Shown in pieces: positions 8,693 to 17,538 of a stretch of DNA of 64,000 bases. The notes under the pieces were generated by a model. The model was not told where the DNA came from, searched no databases, and was given only the letters and a program-made list of their open reading frames with translations. Origin of the DNA: Sphingomonas faeni (GTDB taxonomy: Bacteria; Pseudomonadota; Alphaproteobacteria; Sphingomonadales; Sphingomonadaceae); contig NZ_QAYE01000009.1 in NCBI RefSeq assembly GCF_003053745.1, forward strand, positions 124,001-188,000, written 5' to 3'. The position numbers were made by a program, and so were the translations under genes. Position 1 is the stretch's first letter. The number at the start of each line of letters is the position of its first letter.

Positions 8693-9210
8693 CGGGGCAG
8701 CTCCTTCAGGCAGAGGTCGCGCTCGGCGCGGCGACGGCGGTCGAGGCCGCGGACGACCTGGCCACCCGCCTTGTTCCACATCAGGAAAGCATCGCAGGCA
8801 CCACGCCAGTTGCTGGCGTTGAAGCGCCGCGCGACGGTTGATCCACAATATCCGCCGGTGCCGATGTTATAGGCGAGGCTGATTGCGGCCGAGAGCTGGT
8901 TGGGATGCGAGCGCAGGTTTGGCGTGCAGGCCAAGACCGGTTCGGCGTGGCGAATGAGAGCCGCTTCCTCGCGCAGCTCACATCCTGCAACCGTCTCGAC
9001 CATGCCGGGCTTCACGCCCAGCGTCTCGCCGCCGCAGATCGTCCACACCTTGACGATGTCCTGGTATGCAACGAGCCGCGGCGTGCCGCCCGACTCCCAT
9101 CCGGACACGAACGGGGTCACGATCAGCGCTGCGGCCGCGCCGATTACGCCGATCAGCGTCTTGGGGGGGAGCTTCTTCGCGGGAGTAGGGGGCGGTCCGT
9201 AACCGGGCAT
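8689..9210 (-). CDS. SAR endolysin, GH24 lysozyme (P21 R21-type)
   Basis: 173 residues. A hydrophobic segment at about 19-36 (LIGVIGAAAALIVTPFVS) acts as a weak signal-anchor-release domain. The lysozyme triad is visible as Glu39 (GWESGG), Asp51 (AYQDIV) and Thr57 (VWTICGG), with D-to-T spacing as in T4-type lysozymes. The C-terminal half has NQLSAAISLAYNIGTGGYCGST typical of GH24 phage lysozymes. It cleaves peptidoglycan after release from the membrane. TAATG overlap with the holin-like gene upstream. Confidence 0.92.
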   Translation of the reverse strand: MPGYGPPPTPAKKLPPKTLIGVIGAAAALIVTPFVSGWESGGTPRLVAYQDIVKVWTICGGETLGVKPGMVETVAGCELREEAALIRHAEPVLACTPNLRSHPNQLSAAISLAYNIGTGGYCGSTVARRFNASNWRGACDAFLMWNKAGGQVVRGLDRRRRAERDLCLKELPR

Positions 9211-9563
9211 TACTTGGGGTCCTTTCGCGGGATGAGCGCGAGCAGCCGCTCGCTAAGCTTGCCGGGCAGTTCGGCGAGGACGGCGCTGCAGCCGGCAATG
9301 AAACCGGGGGCGCCCTTGAAGGCGACCATGGCGACGAGAAAGCCGATCGCCTGCGACACGAACGGGTGCATGCCGAACATCGCGTTGGCGGCGTTCGTGA
9401 CGAAATAGCTGACGACGATGCCGACCCAGACCTGCGCGATCCGCTGGCCCCAAGTGAGGCCGGTTTCGACAAGTAGGCTGACGACAGACCCGAGGCCGGC
9501 GGGGACCAGGCTGATGACGAACGCCAGCAGCCAGGTCCCGAAGTCGTGAAGTAGATCCTTCAT
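9210..9563 (-). CDS. Probable phage holin (three membrane segments)
   Basis: 117 residues from ATG 9563 (MKDLLHDFGTWLLAF). Three hydrophobic segments are visible at roughly 9-33, 45-62 and 72-92, with a short charged C-terminus (SERLLALIPRKDPK). It lies directly upstream of the SAR endolysin with a one-base overlap, the usual holin or pinholin position. The family could not be named from sequence; the call rests on topology and position. Confidence 0.68.
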   Translation of the reverse strand: MKDLLHDFGTWLLAFVISLVPAGLGSVVSLLVETGLTWGQRIAQVWVGIVVSYFVTNAANAMFGMHPFVSQAIGFLVAMVAFKGAPGFIAGCSAVLAELPGKLSERLLALIPRKDPK

Positions 9564-9567
9564 ACGG

Positions 9568-9795
9568 TCAGTCCCACAGGTTGAGGACATCGGTGCGAAC
9601 GGCGGTAGCCGGCGCGGCGATGGCGGGGAGGTTGATTGGCTGACCCTTCGGCAGGATCGAGCCGAGGCCGGCGACGCCGGGGTTGGCTGCAAGCACGGCG
9701 GGCAGATCGGCCGGGCCGAGGTTGCGTTCGCGCCAGATCAGCGCGTCGAGCGTGTCGCGGTCGCGCGCACGAACGATGTCGAGCGACGAGGTCAT
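9568..9795 (-). CDS. X: Phage tail protein X (P2 gpX family)
   Basis: 75 residues. The sequence has the small LysM-like fold of gpX: ARDRDTLDALIWRERNLG, then VLAANPGVAGLG and LPKGQPINLPA. In P2 gpX is an essential tail protein of the late operon. It overlaps the gpL stop by four bases and is followed five bases later by the holin-like gene. Confidence 0.9.
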   Translation of the reverse strand: MTSSLDIVRARDRDTLDALIWRERNLGPADLPAVLAANPGVAGLGSILPKGQPINLPAIAAPATAVRTDVLNLWD

Positions 9796-10283
9796 ATCAA
9801 CTCGACCGTGGTGCGTGTGACGCCCAGCATATCTCGGATCGCGTGGATTGAATCGCGGCGCAGCTCGGTGATGCTCGGTTCGAGATCCTCGGCCTTGCGC
9901 TGCCCGGCGCTGGTCAGGTCCACGTCGCGATAGCGCTCGACGACTTCCGCCTTCGCGGCCGTGAAGACGGCGCGCTGGTAGAGCAGGACAAGCGTGTTGA
10001 TGCCGTCGATCGTCGAGATAGACCCATCCGATCGCCGCACGTCGTCAAGCTTCCGGGTGCCCCCTGCGCGGTGGCTCAATGCCCAGGCGGCGAGATCGCG
10101 ATAGACCGCCAGCATTGCCGCGATCAGCGCCTCGCGGGCGCGATCTGGCGTCACCGCGTCGCGGATCCGATGCTGCTTGCGAAATACCGCAGGATCGATC
10201 TCGGGAAAGAACCCGTCGTTGACGATCAGCGCCGGTGCGGGCGTATCCTCGTCTGGCAGGACGGTTGCGATCAGGCCGGTCAC
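9792..10283 (-). CDS. L: Head completion/stabilisation protein (P2 gpL family)
   Basis: 163 residues. The motifs NDGFFPEIDPAVFRKQHRI, AREALIAAMLAVYRDLAAW and the C-terminal segment with LRRDSIHAIRDMLG fit gpL, which plugs and stabilises the filled head. ATGA overlaps join it both to the small membrane protein upstream and to gpX downstream, so the run M-membrane-L-X is translationally linked. Confidence 0.88.
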   Translation of the reverse strand: MTGLIATVLPDEDTPAPALIVNDGFFPEIDPAVFRKQHRIRDAVTPDRAREALIAAMLAVYRDLAAWALSHRAGGTRKLDDVRRSDGSISTIDGINTLVLLYQRAVFTAAKAEVVERYRDVDLTSAGQRKAEDLEPSITELRRDSIHAIRDMLGVTRTTVELI

Positions 10284-10501
10284 AGCGACACGCTGGCGAC
10301 GACGTCGAGCGCCTTACCCCCCAACAACACACCAAGCGTAATCGCGCACCAGGCGTAGCGGCGGGGCGAAAGCTCGATCGGTCGGTCGCTCTTCCGTGCG
10401 ATGATCATGACAAAGCCGCCAAGCAGCGTGATCGCGACGGCAGCGACCAACGCGACGACGCCCACGAAGGCGATCAGGGTGCTGACAAGGAAGTCGGCCA
10501 T
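10280..10501 (-). CDS. Small two-segment membrane protein between M and L
   Basis: 73 residues with two hydrophobic helices (about 5-34 and 49-69) joined by a basic loop (ARKSDRPIELSPRRYAW). It overlaps gpL by four bases, so it is a genuine member of the late operon. P2 itself has no gene at this place. Its separation from the lysis cassette argues against, but does not exclude, a second holin or antiholin. Function unknown. Confidence 0.62.
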   Translation of the reverse strand: MADFLVSTLIAFVGVVALVAAVAITLLGGFVMIIARKSDRPIELSPRRYAWCAITLGVLLGGKALDVVASVSL

Positions 10502-10612
10502 CGAACGGTCCTAGAAATTCACGGGGGTGGGGATCAGGTCGATCGACGGCCCTGCGGCCCGGAGGCCTCCCGTCTCGCGTGATCCGTCCCCGAGCGCCGG
10601 GGGCGAGCTTGG

Positions 10613-11437
10613 TCAGCCGGCGGTGTCGCCGGCCTGTGTTTCGGTGCTGGCGTCGGCGTTCTTGATGGCTGCGGCCTTCGCTTTTTCGAGGCCACGCAGC
10701 ATCGTCTTCACGCCGACACGTTCGTTCTTTTCCTGTGCGCGGGTCAGCACGGCCACGGCGCGCTCGATCGTCGGCACGATCGCGTCGCCGGTCGCCTCGC
10801 CGGCTGCACGCACCAGCTCGGCACCGATCGCCTTGAACAGCTTGGCCTTTGGTTCGTCGTGCATGTCGATGCCGTCCGTCAGCAACTCGACGGCCTCCAG
10901 CACGTACAACGGAAAGGCTTCGCTCCGGGCTTGCGCTCGCAACGCTGCGTCCGCGATCTCTTCCAGGACCAGTGTCGCGGCATCGCGTACGAAGTGCTTA
11001 GGCATGGGGATGGAAAAGCGGAGGACGAAACTCGCCAGCATCAGGCCGCGCGTCCAGTCGCCAACGTCCAGGCACCAAACCATGATGCTCGGCAGGACAT
11101 CGTCAGCGCCGGTGGGGTCGAGTTGCCGGCCTTCGACACGACGGCCGGCGTCCAGCAGCCCGTCACACCAGGCCTGATATTCCGGAAGCATCTGGCGCTT
11201 GGCGGCGACCTTCAGCTCTTTGGATTTGATCTGCTTGAGGCGCTGGCGATCATGGCGGAAGCGCAGGGCAACGGTCGCGGCATTGCGGGCGGCCGGCGTG
11301 TTGCCGGTGGGAATGGGGAGTTGGTCCGCCGCGGCCGATGGTACGACCGCGGCGATACGGGTGTGCCCGCCCCCGGATGCAGGAGCAGACGCCGCTTTCA
11401 TGGCTAGGATTTGTTCCTGGCGTCGAGCGAAGCTCAT
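10613..11437 (-). CDS. M: Terminase small subunit / endonuclease (P2 gpM family)
   Basis: 274 residues. The middle and C-terminal parts contain the gpM pattern, including LPEYQAWCDGLLDAGR, VLPSIMVWCLDVGDW and MLASFVLRFSIPMP. In P2 gpM with gpP forms the terminase that cuts at cos and packages DNA. The lysine/alanine-rich C-terminus (KTMLRGLEKAKAAAIKNAD) is typical. It is 36 bases downstream of the capsid gene, with about 110 bases before the small membrane protein. Confidence 0.9.
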   Translation of the reverse strand: MSFARRQEQILAMKAASAPASGGGHTRIAAVVPSAAADQLPIPTGNTPAARNAATVALRFRHDRQRLKQIKSKELKVAAKRQMLPEYQAWCDGLLDAGRRVEGRQLDPTGADDVLPSIMVWCLDVGDWTRGLMLASFVLRFSIPMPKHFVRDAATLVLEEIADAALRAQARSEAFPLYVLEAVELLTDGIDMHDEPKAKLFKAIGAELVRAAGEATGDAIVPTIERAVAVLTRAQEKNERVGVKTMLRGLEKAKAAAIKNADASTETQAGDTAG

Positions 11438-11473
11438 GGCGTGTCCTGTGGGGGCGGGAACGGGGGGAAAGGG

Positions 11474-12565
11474 TTAGCCGCCAGCCGGCGCAGGCGCGGC
11501 CGGGGCTTTGCCCATGACGATGTTCTCGATCAGCACCGCCTTGCCCATGTCCTCGACGACATAGGCGTGGTTGACGCTCTCGTAGTTCTCGATCTGGTCG
11601 CGCTTGGCGTTGTCCTCGATCTTGCGACGCTCGGTGCCGATCTGTTCATAGACCGACAGGTTGGCGAGCGTGGTGATGAGGATGGCGTTCTTGGGGAACT
11701 TCGGCACGCGGACCGCGGTCAAACCGCCGATCTTCTTGTCGGAAAGCAGAACGTCACGCGCGAGCTGCTCGGTCGCCTTGTCGCCGGATGCGTTGACGAT
11801 CGAGAAATACTTGTCGTTGACGAGCGTGCGACCGACGATGACGACCAGGTCGGTATCCTCGCGGTAGTTCTCGTCGAGCAATTCGATGCCTGCGAACACT
11901 AGCGCGTCGATATTGACGTAATCGACCTCGGAGCCAACCTCGCCAGCGCCGACATAGATCGCGCCTGCCGCGGTCACCACGCCGTCATCGTTACGCACCT
12001 CCGCCTTCAGCTCGCCGCCTGCGGCGTGGCGTTCCGGGGCGTCTTCGCGGATGTGCTGGAGCCAGCCCTTGTTGACGTCCTGGAGCAGCGGATACTTGGT
12101 GGCATCGGTGGTCTTGGCGACGAATACGCCGTTGAAACCGATCGTGATGATGTCCACGGCCTTGGCGCTGATGATCGCGTCGCGCAGCAGGGTCTGGAAA
12201 TTTGGCTGATGTGCCCAGGCGTCGAGGGTCTCGTACCGCACCAGCGTGTCGAAGTCGGTCTTCTCGCAGCGGTAGCGCGTCTCGTCGAGATCGCCGGGGT
12301 AGCGCGGCTCGCGATCCTTGGTCCGGGTATCCGTGCGGCTGGCGATCGTGCCCTTCACGCCGACGCCGACCTTGTCGCCTTCCTGCGCGACCACGGGGAT
12401 AATGTTGATCTTCGAGAGGAAGTCGCTGGACGTTTTCAGCTTGGCGCGCAGCGTCTGCGCCACCGACGGCAGCACCTCGAACTGGCGGCTGGGATCAGCG
12501 ACGTTGTTCAGCTTGCCGATCTGCTGAGTGTAGGCGTTGTACTTGTTACGGGTTGCGTTGAGCAT
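11474..12565 (-). CDS. N: Major capsid protein (P2 gpN family)
   Basis: 363 residues, the usual length for this family. The N-terminus MLNATRNKYNAYTQQIGKL and the central segment GFNGVFVAKTTDATKYPLL followed by DVNKGWLQHIREDAPER are characteristic of gpN. AGGAA lies eight bases before the start. Its precursor is expected to be trimmed by the protease gpO encoded just upstream. The C-terminal VVEDMGKAVLIENIVMGK region forms part of the capsid core fold. Confidence 0.93.
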   Translation of the reverse strand: MLNATRNKYNAYTQQIGKLNNVADPSRQFEVLPSVAQTLRAKLKTSSDFLSKINIIPVVAQEGDKVGVGVKGTIASRTDTRTKDREPRYPGDLDETRYRCEKTDFDTLVRYETLDAWAHQPNFQTLLRDAIISAKAVDIITIGFNGVFVAKTTDATKYPLLQDVNKGWLQHIREDAPERHAAGGELKAEVRNDDGVVTAAGAIYVGAGEVGSEVDYVNIDALVFAGIELLDENYREDTDLVVIVGRTLVNDKYFSIVNASGDKATEQLARDVLLSDKKIGGLTAVRVPKFPKNAILITTLANLSVYEQIGTERRKIEDNAKRDQIENYESVNHAYVVEDMGKAVLIENIVMGKAPAAPAPAGG

Positions 12566-12613
12566 CGGGGCGGTTCCTGTGAAGGCTTGGCGGTCGGGGC
12601 GGGTGGCTGACGA

Positions 12614-13447
12614 TCAGCAGTCGGTAACGGCGTCGTCACCGCCGCCCGACGCTGGCGAGCGCGAGAAGCCCGGCTGTTCGGTGTTCGCGAGCTGGGTCTT
12701 GAGCGTGGCGAACTCGCGCTGGTTGGCGGTCTGCGTTTCGATGACCGGCTTCAGCGCGGCCGTCACGACGCCGGTAATCACGGTCTTGATGTCGGCGGTG
12801 AACGCTGCCGGATCGAAATCGAAGTTGTCGTTTGCCGACTTGGGCTTCGGCTCTTCCTTGGGCTTGTCGGGCTCGTTCGGCTTGAACTTGGCGCTGAGCG
12901 CGGAGAACAACCGATCGACGATGCTATCGACCTTCTCATCCTCGGCCTTCTTGGCTTCGAATTCGATCGTGACCGCGTCCGCGGCCGATGCGAATACCGT
13001 GCCGGGTGCGCGGTGCGAGAACTGCAAACGCTGGGTACCGATCGATGCGGGGGTGTCGGTGAACGCCAGGCCGATGATGCCGAACTTGCCGGTGCCGGCA
13101 TAATTGGGGGTGAGTTCGACCGAAGGGTATGGCTTCTGGTCGGCCCTCGCGAGAGCGACGAGCTGGTCGTTGCCTTCGACGGTCGTGTAGAGCGCGCGGC
13201 GCTTTTCCGTCTTGCCGGCGATGACGATGTCGTCGGTCTTCGCTTCGAGCGCGACTACGTCGCCATAGCCGTTGAACGGGGGCTCGGGGCTGTATCCGGA
13301 GACATGCTCGATGTTGATCCGCGGGCTGTAGGTGGCCGGCGCGAACGTCGCGACACACTCGTCGATCATTTCGGCGGTGACCTTGCGGCCATCGCTGATG
13401 GTTTCACCTTCTACGAAGGAGCGGAACGGCTTGCTCTTGGTGCCCAT
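12614..13447 (-). CDS. O: Capsid scaffolding protein with serine protease domain (P2 gpO family)
   Basis: 277 residues from ATG 13447 (MGTKSKPFRSFVEGETISDG). The N-terminal half carries the gpO protease pattern, including YSPRINIEHVSGYSPEPPF with the His-containing NIEHVSG motif. The C-terminal 110 residues are lysine, glutamate and proline rich and probably form the scaffold. GAGGA precedes the start by about 11 bases. First gene of the long leftward late operon and divergent from terminase P; the shared intergenic region holds the second palindrome. Confidence 0.92.
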   Translation of the reverse strand: MGTKSKPFRSFVEGETISDGRKVTAEMIDECVATFAPATYSPRINIEHVSGYSPEPPFNGYGDVVALEAKTDDIVIAGKTEKRRALYTTVEGNDQLVALARADQKPYPSVELTPNYAGTGKFGIIGLAFTDTPASIGTQRLQFSHRAPGTVFASAADAVTIEFEAKKAEDEKVDSIVDRLFSALSAKFKPNEPDKPKEEPKPKSANDNFDFDPAAFTADIKTVITGVVTAALKPVIETQTANQREFATLKTQLANTEQPGFSRSPASGGGDDAVTDC

Positions 13448-13542
13448 GGCGGCTGGTCCTCGGTTCGGTCGGTTGCGGCGCGCCAAGCGCCCGTTAGCGA
13501 GGTCGAACAGGGACCGAATACGGTGCCTTCCTCAAGCGCACG

Positions 13543-13569
13543 CTCTTGTAGAATGACTTTCTACAAGAG
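13543..13569 (+). promoter_or_regulatory. 27-bp palindrome between gpO and gpP (candidate late-gene activator site)
   Basis: Inverted repeat with 11-base arms (CTCTTGTAGAA and complement) around a 5-base centre, and the same preceding GCACG as the copy at 6972-6998. It ends 47 bases before the gpP start codon and lies 96 bases from the gpO start. In P2 this intergenic region also holds two divergent Ogr-dependent late promoters. Role inferred from repetition and position. Confidence 0.7.
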
Positions 13570-13615
13570 CCGTGGGGGGCGGGACGCGTATCGGCGTGGC
13601 TAGGCTGGCGGTGCC

Positions 13616-15418
13616 ATGTCGATCCTTGCCGACCCACTCACTCTGCCCGTCGAAGAACGGATCCGCGCGGCGCGCAGCCTGTACTGGCGCGGGTGGAGCT
13701 TGGCTCAGATCAGCTCCGAACTGGACGTAAAATACGACACGGTGAAGAGCTGGGCGCGCCGGCACAACTGGGACGATGCGCCGTCGATCCGCAAGCTGGA
13801 GGACTGCCTTGAGACGCGCCTGATGGTGCTCATCTGCAAGGATAAGAAGACCGGCGACAATTATACCGAGTTGGACGCGCTACGCCGCCAGGTCGAGAGC
13901 CTGGCCAAGGTCCGCCGCTATGAAGCACCTGGCGGTCATTCCGGCGATCTGAACGACCGGGTCGCTAACCGCAACGCGGGCGAAAAGAAGAAAGCGAAGA
14001 AGAACCACTTCACCGCCGACCAGGCGGCCGAGTTGAAGGCGATCTTTCTCGACCAGTTGTACGGGTATCAAGAGGCGTGGTTCGAGGCGCTGTCGTTCCG
14101 AACGCGCATGATCCTGAAGTCGCGACAGATCGGCGCGACCTACTATTTCGCGTTCGAGGCGCTGATCGACGCGATCGAGACGGGCCGCAATCAAATATTC
14201 CTGTCGGCGTCGAAGGCGCAGGCGCACCAGTTCCGCAGTTACATCGTCAGCTTTGCCAAGCTGGTCGGCGTCAGCCTTGCCGGCGATCCGATGAACATCA
14301 CGTCGGACCTACGCCCGGCGGAAGAGGCTGCGGCCGAGCTACACTTCCTCGGTACGAACTTCCGTACCGCGCAGGGCCGTCACGGCAACTTCTACTTCGA
14401 CGAATTCTTTTGGGTCCATAGCTTTGAAGAGTTGAACAAAGTCGCGTCGGGTATGGCGACGCACAAGAAGTGGCGTAAAACCTACTTCTCGACGCCGTCG
14501 ACGATCGCGCATGCAGCCTATCCGTACTGGACGGGTGAGCGGCGCAACCGGCGACGTGCCAAAGCCGAGCGCGTCGAGATCGATGTCAGCCACGCCGCGC
14601 TGAAGGACGGCGCGCAGGGGCCGGATCGCATCTGGCGGCATATCGTCACGATCACCGATGCAGAGGCGGCGGGTTGCGACCTGTTCGACATCGACGAGCT
14701 GCGCGACGAATATGCGCCAGACGAGTTTGCCAACCTCTTCGACTGCGACTTCGTCGACGACAGCCTGTCCGCGTTCCGGTTTAACGACCTGATCAAATGC
14801 GGCTGCGACTCCATGGAGAACTGGACCGACTTCAATCCGGAGGCCGCACGCCCGTACGGCGAGCGCCCCGTGTGGGCCGGCTATGATCCGCAGAACAGTG
14901 AGAACGGCGATAATGCGTCGCTGTCGATCATGGCACCGCCGCTAGTCCAGGGCGGCGCTTTCCGGCTGCTCGAACGCCACCCGCTGCGCGGTCTCGACTT
15001 CGAACAGCAGGCCACCTTCGTGAAGGGTATGCTGTCGCGCTACAACTGCACGTTCCTCGGCATCGACGCGTCGGGCGTCGGCGCCGGCGTCTACCAGCTG
15101 CTCGCCAAACCCGATGCCGGGATCAAGGGCGTCACCAAGATCGAATATTCGCTCGAGGTGAAGGCGATGATGATCATGAAGGCGCAGAATGTGATCTCGC
15201 GCGGGCGCATGACGTTCGATGCGAGCTGGCTCGATGTCGTTTCGTCCTTCGTCTCAATTAAGAAAACGCTAACCACCAGCGGCCGGAACGTCACGTTCAA
15301 GGCCGGCCGGGGCGGCGACGACGGCCACGCGGATCTTGCCTGGTCGATCATGCACGTCCTCAACAACGAACCGCTCGACGGCCGCGAAGCGCCCAAGTCG
15401 ACTATGGAGATCCTATAA
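13616..15418 (+). CDS. P: Terminase large subunit (P2 gpP family)
   Basis: 600 residues. The N-terminal 50 residues contain an HTH-like segment (WSLAQISSELDVKYDTVKSW). The ATPase has a Walker A-like KSRQIGATY at 168-176 and Walker B FYFDEF at 259-264. The C-terminal nuclease has acidic residues in GYDPQNSENGD, GIDASGVG and DDGHADLAWS. It translocates DNA into proheads and cuts at cos with gpM. The start ATG has no clear Shine-Dalgarno sequence, unlike gpO and gpN. The stop overlaps the portal start (TAATG). Confidence 0.96.
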   Translation: MSILADPLTLPVEERIRAARSLYWRGWSLAQISSELDVKYDTVKSWARRHNWDDAPSIRKLEDCLETRLMVLICKDKKTGDNYTELDALRRQVESLAKVRRYEAPGGHSGDLNDRVANRNAGEKKKAKKNHFTADQAAELKAIFLDQLYGYQEAWFEALSFRTRMILKSRQIGATYYFAFEALIDAIETGRNQIFLSASKAQAHQFRSYIVSFAKLVGVSLAGDPMNITSDLRPAEEAAAELHFLGTNFRTAQGRHGNFYFDEFFWVHSFEELNKVASGMATHKKWRKTYFSTPSTIAHAAYPYWTGERRNRRRAKAERVEIDVSHAALKDGAQGPDRIWRHIVTITDAEAAGCDLFDIDELRDEYAPDEFANLFDCDFVDDSLSAFRFNDLIKCGCDSMENWTDFNPEAARPYGERPVWAGYDPQNSENGDNASLSIMAPPLVQGGAFRLLERHPLRGLDFEQQATFVKGMLSRYNCTFLGIDASGVGAGVYQLLAKPDAGIKGVTKIEYSLEVKAMMIMKAQNVISRGRMTFDASWLDVVSSFVSIKKTLTTSGRNVTFKAGRGGDDGHADLAWSIMHVLNNEPLDGREAPKSTMEIL

Positions 15419-16464
15419 TGGGCAAGGCACGCCGCATGGGCCGTCACGAGGCCGGCCGAGCCGGCGCGAACGTCACGACGCCGGAGAAGTCGACGTCGGT
15501 AGCGGCGTTTTCGTTTGGGGATCCCGAGCCGGTCAATAGCCGGCGCGAGATCCTCGACATGCTGGAATGCCCGCATAATGGGCGGTGGTTCGAACCGCCG
15601 ATCAGCGTCGATGGCCTGGCCCGATCGTTTCGCGCGAGTCCGCACCATAGCTCGGCCATTCTGCTGAAGCGCAATTTGCTGGTGCGGTCGTTCATGCCGA
15701 CGCCGTGGCTGTCGCGCGGCGCGTTCGAAAAGCTAGTGTTCGATTATCTGGTGTTCGGCTTCGGCTTCGTCGAGCAGCGCCGGAGCGTCCTTGGCGGACT
15801 GATGCGCCTCGATCACTCCCTGGCGAAATTCACCCGCCGCGGGATCGAAGAGGGCCGGTATTTCTTCGTGGAAAACCTAGCTACCGAGTTCGAGTTTCGA
15901 CCTGGCAGCGTCATCCAGATCATGCAGCCCGACATCAACCAGGAGATTTACGGCGTGCCGGAGTATATCTCTGCGCTACAGTCCGCGTTGCTCAATGAAG
16001 CGGCAACCCTGTTTCGCCGCAAATACTATCTGAACGGTAGCCATGCCGGCTTCATCCTGCACGCGACGGGCGAATTCTCGGATGGCGACGTAAACGCGAT
16101 CCGCGACGCGCTGAAGCGGTCGAAGGGGCCGGGGAATTTCCGCAACCTCTTCGTCCACCAGCCTGGCGGCAAGGATGGCGGGATCAAGATCCTGCCGATC
16201 GCCCAGGTCGGCGCGAACGACGAGTTCATGGGGATCAAGAACGCGACACGCGACGACGTACTGGCAGCGCACCGTACGCCGCCCGTTCTGCTGGGCATCG
16301 TGCCGGCGCAGGGTTCTACGCTCGGCAAGCCCAGCGAAGCGGTTGATATGTTTTTCGAGCTGGAGATCGAACCGATCCAGGCGCGCCTGTTGGACATCAA
16401 TGCGGCAGTCGGCGTCGAAGCGGTCGCGTTCGCGCCGCGGAAGGCACCGGCACCAGCCTGCTAA
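15418..16464 (+). CDS. Q: Portal protein (P2 gpQ family)
   Basis: 348 residues. Typical gpQ segments are EILDMLECPHNGRWFEPPIS, LARSFRASPHHSSAILLKRN, YFVENLATEFEFRPGSV-like sequence and QGSTLGKPSEAVDMFFELEI near the C-terminus. It forms the dodecameric portal ring at the capsid vertex. The one-base overlap with gpP indicates coupled translation. It is the last recognisable structural gene on the right arm. Confidence 0.94.
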   Translation: MGKARRMGRHEAGRAGANVTTPEKSTSVAAFSFGDPEPVNSRREILDMLECPHNGRWFEPPISVDGLARSFRASPHHSSAILLKRNLLVRSFMPTPWLSRGAFEKLVFDYLVFGFGFVEQRRSVLGGLMRLDHSLAKFTRRGIEEGRYFFVENLATEFEFRPGSVIQIMQPDINQEIYGVPEYISALQSALLNEAATLFRRKYYLNGSHAGFILHATGEFSDGDVNAIRDALKRSKGPGNFRNLFVHQPGGKDGGIKILPIAQVGANDEFMGIKNATRDDVLAAHRTPPVLLGIVPAQGSTLGKPSEAVDMFFELEIEPIQARLLDINAAVGVEAVAFAPRKAPAPAC

Positions 16465-16616
16465 GCTTTCACGTCCGGCACAGCCGGGCGGGGGATGTCG
16501 GGGTGGAGCCCGGCAAACCGACGAGGATCACGCTCGCCACGACCATCGGCCAACCGGCCGTCCCGCACCCGCGCGATCTGCGTGGGCGGGATCTCTACAA
16601 GGCGAGGAAATCCTAC

Positions 16617-17423
16617 ATGTACACCCTTAATTCCGTCCGACCCGTATCTCCGGCAGCTGGCTACATTGGCGGCAAGCGCAATCTGGCATCGCGTCTGGTC
16701 GCGATGATCGAGCGCATCGACCATGACGGCTATGCCGAGCCTTTCGTTGGAATGGGCGGCGTCTTCCTTCGCCGCCGATCGCGGCCGAAGGTCGAGGTCA
16801 TCAACGACGTGTCGGGCGACGTCGCGACGTTCTTCCGCGTGCTGCAACGGCACTACCCTTACATGATCGACATGCTGCGGTTCCGCATCGCCAGCCGGGC
16901 AGAGTTCGAACGGCTGAAGGCGCAGCGCCCCGAGACGTTGACCGATCTCGAACGCGCAGCGCGGTTCCTGTACCTGCAAAAGCTGGCGTTCGGCGGGAAG
17001 GTTGCGGGACGTGGGTTCGGCGTCGACAAGAGCCAGGGTGCCCGGTTCAACGTCACAAAGCTGGAGCCGCTGCTGGCTGACATTCACGAGCGCCTTGCCG
17101 GCGTGACGATCGAGCAGCTGGGCTATGGTGAGTTCATCCGGCGGTACGATCGCGCCGGCATGCTGTTCTATCTCGATCCGCCCTATTGGGGTTGCGAAAA
17201 GGACTATGGCCAGGACGTGTTCGGCCGCGCGGACTTCGACCAGCTCGCGGCGCAGCTCGCTGGCATCAAGGGCAAGTTCCTGCTGTCAATCAACGATACG
17301 CTTGGCGTGCGCGCGACGTTCGCCGCGTTCCATATGATCGAGGCTGATACGACGTACACGGTCGGCGCTGGGGCGGCCTCGAAGGCAGCCGAGCTTATTA
17401 TCTCGAACTTCGACCCACGATGA
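16617..17423 (+). CDS. D12-class DNA N6-adenine methyltransferase
   Basis: 268 residues from ATG 16617 with an upstream GCGAGGAAA. Motifs of Dam/D12 methylases are present: AAGYIGGKRNLA (X motif), EPFVGMGGVFLRR (AdoMet-binding FxGxG), and LDPPYWG (catalytic DPPY). It probably methylates adenine in phage or host DNA, for protection from restriction or for regulation; the target cannot be read from sequence. It follows the portal gene on the same strand with a 152-base gap, outside the conserved P2 core. No partner endonuclease is adjacent, so it is an orphan methylase. A 10-bp hairpin follows its stop. Confidence 0.9.
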   Translation: MYTLNSVRPVSPAAGYIGGKRNLASRLVAMIERIDHDGYAEPFVGMGGVFLRRRSRPKVEVINDVSGDVATFFRVLQRHYPYMIDMLRFRIASRAEFERLKAQRPETLTDLERAARFLYLQKLAFGGKVAGRGFGVDKSQGARFNVTKLEPLLADIHERLAGVTIEQLGYGEFIRRYDRAGMLFYLDPPYWGCEKDYGQDVFGRADFDQLAAQLAGIKGKFLLSINDTLGVRATFAAFHMIEADTTYTVGAGAASKAAELIISNFDPR

Positions 17424-17427
17424 CGGC

Positions 17428-17450
17428 CGGGGCGGCGTCGCGCCGCCCCG
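17428..17450 (+). terminator. Strong GC hairpin after the methylase gene
   Basis: Perfect 10-base stem (CGGGGCGGCG and complement) with a 3-base loop, starting four bases after the methylase stop. No U-tract follows, so it is not a textbook intrinsic terminator; it may stabilise the 3' end or aid factor-dependent termination. Confidence 0.4.
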
Positions 17451-17538
17451 TATGCGAGCGGAGGCGCTGGACTGTGTTGTCTGCGCCTATGCCGCCCGCA
17501 CACTAGTAACGGCTAACCTCGACAGGAGGGAGGAAGAA

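Noticed and set aside
16465..16616. cos packaging site between portal and methylase
   Set aside because: The position would fit P2 geometry, but no sequence recognisable as a cos site could be identified by eye.
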